From the NCBI RefSeq assembly GCF_029784165.1, contig NC_073695.1, forward strand, positions 195,563,283 to 195,627,282: a stretch of DNA of 64,000 nt. The letters are read 5' to 3'. Positions 57,441-64,000 of the stretch are shown here, in pieces (within the stretch, counting starts at the first letter, position 1; every line of letters starts with the position of its first letter). The notes beneath the pieces were generated by a model. That model had not been told where the DNA came from. It saw nothing but the letters and a program-made list of their open reading frames with translations, and did not search any database. Origin of the DNA: Wyeomyia smithii. Taxonomy: Eukaryota > Arthropoda > Insecta > Diptera > Culicidae. The position numbers and the translations under genes are program-made.

Positions 57441-60400
57441 CTATTTTCTATTTTCTTTTTTCTATTTTCTATTTTCTATTTTTTTTCTATTTTCTATTTT
57501 CTATTTTCTATTTTCTATTTTCTATTTTCTATTTTCTATTTTCTATTTTCTATTTTCTATTTCCTATTTTCTATTTTCTATTTTCTATTTTCTATTTTCT
57601 ATTTTCTATTTTCTATTTTCTATTTTCTATTTTCTATTTTCTATTTTCTATTTTCTATTTTCTATTTTCTATTTTCTATTTTCTATTTTCTATTTTCTAT
57701 ATTCTATTTTCTATTTTCTATTTTCTATTTTCTATTAACTATTTTCTATTTTCTATTTTCTATTTTCTATTTTCTATTTTCTATTTTCTATTTTCTATTT
57801 TCTATTTTCTATTTTCTATTTTCTATTTTCTATTTTCTATTTTCTATTTTCTATTTTCTATTTTCTATTTTCTATTTTCTATTTTCTATTTTCTATTTTC
57901 TATTTTCTATTTTCTATTTTCTATTTTCTATTTTCTATTTTCTATTTTCTATTTTCTATTTTCTATTTTCTATTTTCTATTTTCTATTTTCTATTTTCTA
58001 TTTTCTATTTTCTATTTTCTTTTTTTCTATTTTCTATTTTCTATTTTCTATTTTTTATTTTCTATTTTCTATTTTCTATTTTCTATTTTCTATTTTCTAT
58101 TTTCTATTTTCTATTTTCTATTTTCTATTTTCTATTTTCTATTTTCTATTTTCTATTTTTTATTTTCTACTTTCTATTTTCTATTTTCTATTTTCTATTT
58201 TCTATTTTCTCTTTGCTATTATCTATTTTCTATTTTCTATTTTCTGTTTTCTATTTTCTATTTTCTATTTTCTATTTTCTATTTTCTATTTTCTATTTTC
58301 TATTTTCTATTTTCTATTTTCTATTTTCTATTTTCTATTTTCTATTTTCTATTCTCTATTTTCTATTTCCTATTTTCTATTTTCTATTTTCTATTTTCTA
58401 TTTTCTATTTTCTATTTTCTATTTTCTATTTTCTATTTTCTATTTTCTATTTTCTATTTTCTATTTTCTATTTTCTATTTTCTATTTTCTATTTTCTATT
58501 TTCTATTTTCTATTTTCTATTTTCTATTTTCTATTTTCTATTTTCTATTTTCTATTATCTATTTTCTATTTTCTATTTTCTATTTGCTATTTTCTATTTT
58601 CTATTTTCTATTTTCTATTTTCTATTTTCTATTTTCTATTTTCTATTTTCTATTTTCTATTTTCTATTTTCTATTTTCTATTTTCTATTTTCTATTTTCT
58701 ATTTTCTATTTTCTATTTTCTATTTTCTATTTTCTATTTTCTATTTTCTATTTTCTATTTTCTATTTTCTATTTTCTATTATCTATTTTCTATTTTCTAT
58801 TTTCTATTTTCTATTTTCTATTTTCTATTTTCTATTTTCTATTTTCTTTTTTCTATTTTCTATTTTCTATTTTCTATTTTCTATTTTCTATTTTCTATTT
58901 TCTATTTTCTATTTTCTATTTTCTATTTTCTATTTTCTACTTTCTATTTTCTATTTTCTATTTTCTATTTTCTATTTTCTATTTTCTATTTTCTATTTTC
59001 TATTTTCTTTTTTTCTATTTTCTATTTTCTATTTTCTATTTACTATTTTCTATTTTCTATTTTCTTTTTTCTATTTTCTATTTTCTATTTTCTATTTTCT
59101 ATTTTCTATTTTCTATTTTCTATTTTCTATTTTCTATTTTCTATTTTCTATTTTCTATTTTCTATTTTCTATTTTCTATTTTCTATTTTCTATTTTCTAT
59201 TTTCTATTTTCTATTTTCTATTTTCTATTTTCTATTTTCTATTTTCTATTTTCTATTTTCGATTTTTCTATTTTCTATTTTCTATTTTCTATTTTCTATT
59301 TTCTATTTTTTTTTTCTATTTTCTATTTTCTATATTCTATTTTCTATTTTCTATTTTCTATTTTCTATTTTCTATTTTCTATTTTCTATTTTCTATTTTC
59401 TATTTTCTATTTTCTATTTTCTATTTTCTATTTTCTATTTTCTATTTTCTATTTCCTATTTTCTATTTTCTATTTTCTATTTTTTATTTTCTATTTTCTA
59501 TTTTCTATTTTCTATTTTCTATTTTCTATTTTCTATTTTCTATTTTCTATTTTCTATTTTCTATTTTCTATTTTCTATTTTCTATTTTCTATTTTCTATT
59601 TTCTATTTTCTATTTTCTATTTTCTATTTTCTATTTTCTATTTTCTATTTTCTATTTTCTATTTTCTATTTTCTATTTTCTATTTTCTATTTGCTATTTC
59701 CTATTTTCTATTTTCTATTTTCTATTTTCTATTTTCTATTTTCTATTTTCTATTTTCTATTTTCTATTTTCTAATTTCTATTTCCTATTTTCTATTTTCT
59801 ATTTTCTATTTTCTATTTTCTATTTTCTATTTTCTATTTGCTATTTTCTATTTTCTATTTTCTATTTTCTATTTTCTATTTTCTATTTTCTATTTTCTAT
59901 TTTCTATTTTCTATTTTCTATTTTCTATTTTCTATTTTCTATTTTCTATTTTCTATTTTCTATTTTCTATTTTCTATTTTCTATTTTCTATTCTCTATTT
60001 TCTATTTTCTATTTTCTATTTTCTATTTTCTATTTTCTATTTTCTATTTTCTATTTTCTATTTTCTATTTTCTATTTTCTATTTTCTATTTTCTATTTTC
60101 TATTTTCTATTTTCTATTTTCTATTTTCTATTTTCTATTTTCTATTTTCTATTTTCTATTTTCTATTTTCTATTTTCTATTTTCTATTTTCTATTTTCTA
60201 TTTTCTATTTTCTATTTTCTATTTTCTATTTTCTATTTTCTATTTTCTATTTCCTATTTTCTATTTTCTATTTTCTATTTTCTATTTTCTATTTTCTTTT
60301 TTCTATGTTCTATATTCTGTTTTCCACGTTCTATTTTCTATTTTCTATTTTCTGTTTTCTATTTTCTATTTTCTCTTTTCTATTTTCTATTTATTTCGTT
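57441..60400 (+). repeat. (TTTTCTA)n heptamer satellite block
   Basis: About 420 tandem TTTTCTA units with scattered single-base and length variants (for example TTTTTTCTA and TTTGCTA), becoming irregular from about 60300. The heptamer has no stop in any + frame, so all three frames read one FSIFYFL-type repeat. This explains ORFs of up to about 1500 codons that are not genes. On the minus strand TAG recurs and no ORF exists. Confidence 0.97.
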
Positions 60401-61170
60401 TTTCTGTTTTTTGTTTACTAATTTTTTTTCTTTTGTTTTAACTACGAATTTTTGCTACTTGATTTATGGTTTCTGCTTCCTGTTCTCTGAGTTTCATCTT
60501 CTTATACCTGTTTACTTACTTTTATATTTGTTTTTCTTATTATTTATTTCCGATTTTTGTTTGCTAGTATCTCATCTTACATTTCCGTTGCAGGATTTGG
60601 TTTGCTTTCTGTTTTTTTTTCTAACATTTTCTGAGTTTTATTTTTAGTTTTTAGTCTAGTCATGATATTTTCGTGATATCCGATTTTTGATTCATAAGTT
60701 GTGATTTTATATTTCTAATTTACAAATCTGATTTCTGATTTTTTATTTCCTATTTCAAATTTGTGGCTTTCGAGTTATGATTTCTAATATCCAATTGCTA
60801 TTTGACATTTTGTATAAAGATGAGATACAATTTTTCATTTCTCCACATTAGTAATTAGTGGTATGAAATATGTTTATTCTTTTCAAAGTTGAAAGTGCAT
60901 TCTATGATGATAAATAAAATCAATAGCAATTGTAGCGAGGTACGATAACTAAAAAAATCGAAACTTAACCTTCATATTATTCTCCAACGTCCATCAATCC
61001 TAAGGATCCAAACATGTCTTCTCTTACAAAAGTTTATCCAAGTATGCAACTCCCACAAGCACTGTCGAATCGAATTTCCTCATCCGGAAAATACTCTATC
61101 ATCATTTCCGATCTTGACGAGGCATCCGAATTTATCTAACATCTATTTTTCTTTTGCTTCTCACGTGCAG
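60401..61170 (+). other. Intron end upstream of the alpha-catulin exon
   Basis: T-rich decayed sequence to about 60840, then ordinary AT-rich intron. The last 27 bases are a pyrimidine tract (TTTTTCTTTTGCTTCTC) followed by ACGTGCAG, a good 3' splice site directly before 61171. Confidence 0.7.
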
Positions 61171-61366
61171 ATCTCCAACCTGGTCCAGCACCGCTCGGAG
61201 CAGCAGCACCACACTTCGGAGCGGACGCTGCGGGCTATCGGCCGGGTCGGACAGGCAGTCAACCTCGCAGTGGAACGGTTCGTGACGGTAGGCGAGACAA
61301 TCGCGGATGACAATCCAGAAATCAAGCAGGACATGTACGATGCCTGCAAGGAGGCACGAGCAGCTG
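61171..61366 (+). CDS. Alpha-catulin exon (vinculin/alpha-catenin family)
   Basis: A 196-bp internal exon encoding 65 codons plus one base: ISNLVQHRSEQQ through RVGQAVNLAVERFVTVGETI to EARAAG. This matches the N-terminal region of alpha-catulin (CTNNAL1 in vertebrates, alpha-Catulin in flies), whose conserved helices contain RVGQAVNLAVGRFVKVGEAI and an acidic N-x-x-(I/L)K stretch ending in a KQAGE-like turn. The protein is a cytoskeletal scaffold related to vinculin and alpha-catenin, linked to Rho signalling and to dystrophin complexes. A polypyrimidine tract and CAG precede the exon and GTGAGT follows. It begins in phase 0 and ends after the first base of a glycine codon. Exon GC content and codon use differ sharply from the AT-rich surroundings. 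Neighbouring coding exons were not found in the window, so flanking introns are long: more than 2.6 kb downstream, and probably tens of kb upstream. ORF extensions beyond the splice sites are intronic. Confidence 0.9.
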
Positions 61367-63787
61367 GTGAGTACCGACCCTAGGGTGGCACTTTTATGAA
61401 CTCCAAGTCTGGCTGGTGGGAAATTTGACCAGGAAATAAAACTGGAAACACCCTCACGAAAACGACTAATGATATATGTTTTCCTTCATATATTAATTAC
61501 AACATGCTGTCACCGCCAGGTTGGCCGACCACTAGAGCCCGCCTCTGGCGGAACACAATTCATAGAGAAATTCCCTTCATCATACGCGACACTGGCTAAG
61601 CGCCGCAGTCCCAAACCAATTCGGGAGGGGGCTTAGGCATCCTCTTTCCCGTTGACAACCGCGTGTACCATGGTTTGTATTCCGTTCAGCCTAATGGAAC
61701 AGATTCCTAATCTTGATTAATGATAGTGGCGGTCAATGTGCTGCCACCTGTATGTTTCGTCCCGTTCTGGCGGCTCGAGACTGGCTCGATTGCATTATCG
61801 CATGCAGTATGGCGCTTACGTGTCCAGCTTGGTTGGCGTGACGCGTGCATTTTCCTATACACAGTGCATAAACGGTCCCAGGCTGGAATGTTCCGTGATT
61901 TGGGAAATTATGGGCCCGCTGATGTATGCAGCACCGTACCTGGCCACTCGAGCTTTGGTTTGAAATTTTGAGCCACGTACACTCTAATGGATTCTAATAA
62001 ATTACGACCTATCGCGGGAAAACTTTATCGCACATAATCGAATCTACCTGCAGTGCGTTTGCGATGAAAGTGCAAGTCGATTATATCATGACTGGGTAAA
62101 TGAATTATGTGTTCCATTGTGTCGCATTCGGAGCTCGAGCGATTAAATCAATTAGTTTAATTGAATTCTTAGCGCAGTGCTTCAGCGTACTGCAGCGGGA
62201 TTCGTGTCTGTGTTTAAAAGGGATTTGAGTTTCATTTTCTGACAATGAACTTTGGATCTGAACCACGTGGTCCAGATGGAACATTTCTGATCACATTCGG
62301 TTGCATGTACGCTGAAATGCCAAGCATCCGAAAAAGCATTTGCTATGCATTTCCGCACTCGACTGACTGTTTTTTTCTTCATCGTGCCACCGAAACTATT
62401 TTAGTTTTTCGAAGAAAAAGTGGGCTTCCAGTAGGAATTTCCTGCGAAACGATAGCGACTGTTTTTTCTTTGTAATTTCTATGCTGTTCATTCAAATTGT
62501 CGGTGGGCACCGAGTATTGGAACTGAAGTGAACACGCGAGAAACAAATTTTTTCCCAACCCATCTACCCCTTGCCCCCCTTGCTTGAGTATTCACAGCAG
62601 AACAACCCCGCGCGGACGCTGCTGCTATGGTGAAACCATACCAAAATTGAAACAAAGTTAGTTTTAATTAAATTCCGGATTTATAATTCTATCAGGATGC
62701 CACTCGGAAACAAATAGTTCACAAGCAGTGCGCAGTGTAAACTTCCGCCGCTCCGGCAGTATTGCATGACTTTTCGTGAGATACGATTCGGAATACGCCT
62801 TTTCCCAATTACTGGATGCCAAGTGCTGATTTGCTTTTGTAGTTAAAACTTTATCTTTGGAATTGGCGTCAAAAAGTTATAAAGTTGGTTACAAGTTCAA
62901 GTGGAACACGGAACAGAGCTGCCTCCTTTTAATGTCTAAATATAAATCCTTGTAGGGTGAGGTATCATAAGTGGATTATATTCATAAAAAGTTTACACCT
63001 ATCGAAACAGGTACATTCGACGTGAATTTATTCGAGTATAGCTTTTTTTCTGATCATAAAATTTGTTTTATGAATGGAACATAAAAGTATCATGAGTGGA
63101 TTTATTTACCTCTGACGTGCTTTATCGCTGCCTTATGAGCAGCACACATTGTTACAAAGTAGTAATTGCAACTCCAATTAGGATTCTCAGGATGAGTTTT
63201 GCAATACATCGGATGGTTTGCGGGTGTCGAATAGCGTAGCCTCAACGGAGGTGTGATGTGAATATACTGAATACCATCCCTAGACCAGCAGAGGGAGTTA
63301 ATTAGGGCCAGGAAATGCACAGTGGGCCCAACAAATCTAATTTTTTTTCACCTTAACCATTTGTAAAGGAGATTCTTTATTCGACAACTAATAATAACGT
63401 TTGAGGCTGAAAAGCTTTGACGCAACCAGGTATATAATTTGCACCTACTTCACAAAACGAAATATTCGAAAGTGCACCTGGAGATACATAGATGGTGCGA
63501 CGTGCTTTCAAATCGCCATGTCTTGATTGATGGCAGACTCATTTCGGATGTCTTTGATGTCAGATCTTTTAGAGCGGCACTAGATACGGCTATCAATTAT
63601 CCCTAGAAGCAGGCATGAATTTATGACGTGCAATATTTTATTATAGTACATTATTGAACCTATTGGACGCAATCAAAGTGAATCAGCCTCATATGGCGAT
63701 GAAAAAAGTGCTACTTCAATACGACAACGCTCGCGAGCAAATTCTGTTCGTGATACTAGTGAGATGCTTATTTACCTATTGGACCGT
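61367..63787. other. Downstream intron of alpha-catulin, no other gene
   Basis: Starts with the GTGAGT donor. Several short ORFs at 61720-62475 lack domains. Nothing else recognised before the retrotransposon tail. Confidence 0.5.
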
Positions 63788-64000
63788 TCAACGGTCTAGG
63801 CACAACTCCAGAGTTCGCCAGTCTCCTCGTACACCAGCAGATTGTGCATCTTCTTCCACCGAGTGCCTACCACGGAGTCGAAGGCCTCTTTTTGTTTTTC
63901 TGTTGAAGACAGTTTTGGTGGCTCTTTCATCAGGCGTTCTGGCTACATACCCAGCCCACTGGAGCCTGTCGCACTGTATTACACTGTCAAAAATTCGTAA
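63788..64000 (-). pseudogene. C-terminal tail of non-LTR retrotransposon ORF2 (partial at window edge)
   Basis: A 70-codon frame open to the window end on the minus strand, with TGA at 63788-63790. It reads IQCDRLQWAGYVARTPDERA, then a basic stretch, then HSVEEDAQSAGVRGDWRTLE to the stop. RLxWAGHVxRMxxxRxxKxxF followed by a charged ..VEEDA......DWR end is the typical C-terminal tail of mosquito endonuclease-RT ORF2 proteins. It has no start and no stops in the visible part, so it may belong to a more intact element beyond the window or be a fragment. Confidence 0.75.

Noticed and set aside
55666..60647. Very long hydrophobic ORFs (up to 1503 codons)
   Set aside because: They are products of a stop-free heptamer in every + frame, with only Phe, Leu, Ser, Ile, Tyr, Cys and Val. 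There is no domain or initiation context.
61114..61170. Upstream ATG extension of the alpha-catulin reading frame
   Set aside because: The bases before 61171 form a pyrimidine tract plus CAG acceptor. The extension (MTRHPNLSNIYF...) has no similarity to the family.
61161..61349. 62-aa minus-strand ORF opposite the alpha-catulin exon
   Set aside because: It is an antisense shadow of the conserved exon.
1..64000. CRISPR array, integron, prophage or bacterial operon
   Set aside because: No regularly spaced conserved repeats with unique spacers and no prokaryotic gene organisation. All coding remnants are eukaryotic transposon or host-exon types.

Overview
The window looks like genomic DNA of a culicine (Aedes-like) mosquito. 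The organism is inferred from an insect alpha-catulin exon, I- and R1-type non-LTR retrotransposons, a tRNA-derived SINE resembling mosquito Feilai, Tc1/mariner and hAT elements, many TA-flanked MITEs and very large repeat-filled introns. No virus, prokaryotic operon or CRISPR array was seen.

Only one host coding segment is well supported: a 196-bp exon (61171-61366, + strand) of the vinculin/alpha-catenin family member alpha-catulin, with a polypyrimidine tract and AG before it and GTGAGT after it. Most of the window, at least on the upstream side, is probably intron or flanking DNA of that gene, filled with nested and decayed transposable elements. Two weak host-gene candidates on the minus strand (19041-19352, SLC40/ferroportin-like; 38093-38390, a spliced-looking ORF) are listed with low confidence.

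Layout. 0.2-0.7 kb: fold-back element. 4.26-11.78 kb: a fold-back element interrupted by a full-length 6.14-kb non-LTR retrotransposon (11-bp target duplication, Inr+DPE promoter, zinc-knuckle ORF1, ORF2 with endonuclease, reverse transcriptase and RNase H broken by one in-frame TAG). 11.9-13.9 kb: MITE, mariner transposase remnant and RT remnant. 15.2-16.8 kb: (GGRATT)n satellite. 22.5-23.3 kb: fold-back element. 23.3-26.1 kb: tandemly duplicated dispersed repeat with (CA)n tails. 26.46-33.09 kb: a nest of a TIR element with a 22-bp hairpin, a Tc1 element with IR/DR-type ends, a 938-bp hAT remnant with a perfect 8-bp duplication, a 564-bp segmental duplication and a 491-bp MITE. 34.4 kb: solo arm of the 4-12 kb fold-back family. 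40.2 kb: pogo-like MITE. 45.1-48.2 kb: minus-strand R1-clade relic. 48.6-49.2 kb: another retrotransposon tail and a SINE. 55.5-60.4 kb: about 5 kb of pyrimidine-rich DNA ending in about 3.8 kb of (TTTTCTG)n then (TTTTCTA)n. 61.2 kb: the alpha-catulin exon. 63.8-64.0 kb: C-terminal tail of another non-LTR ORF2, minus strand.

The elements do not form a functional pathway. Their interest is the insertion history that can be read from target duplications and an empty-site paralogue, and two unusual satellites lying in the strand that would be transcribed with alpha-catulin. I did not find a convincing new molecular system. The best second looks are the heptamer tract, the IR/DR Tc1 element and the fold-back family.
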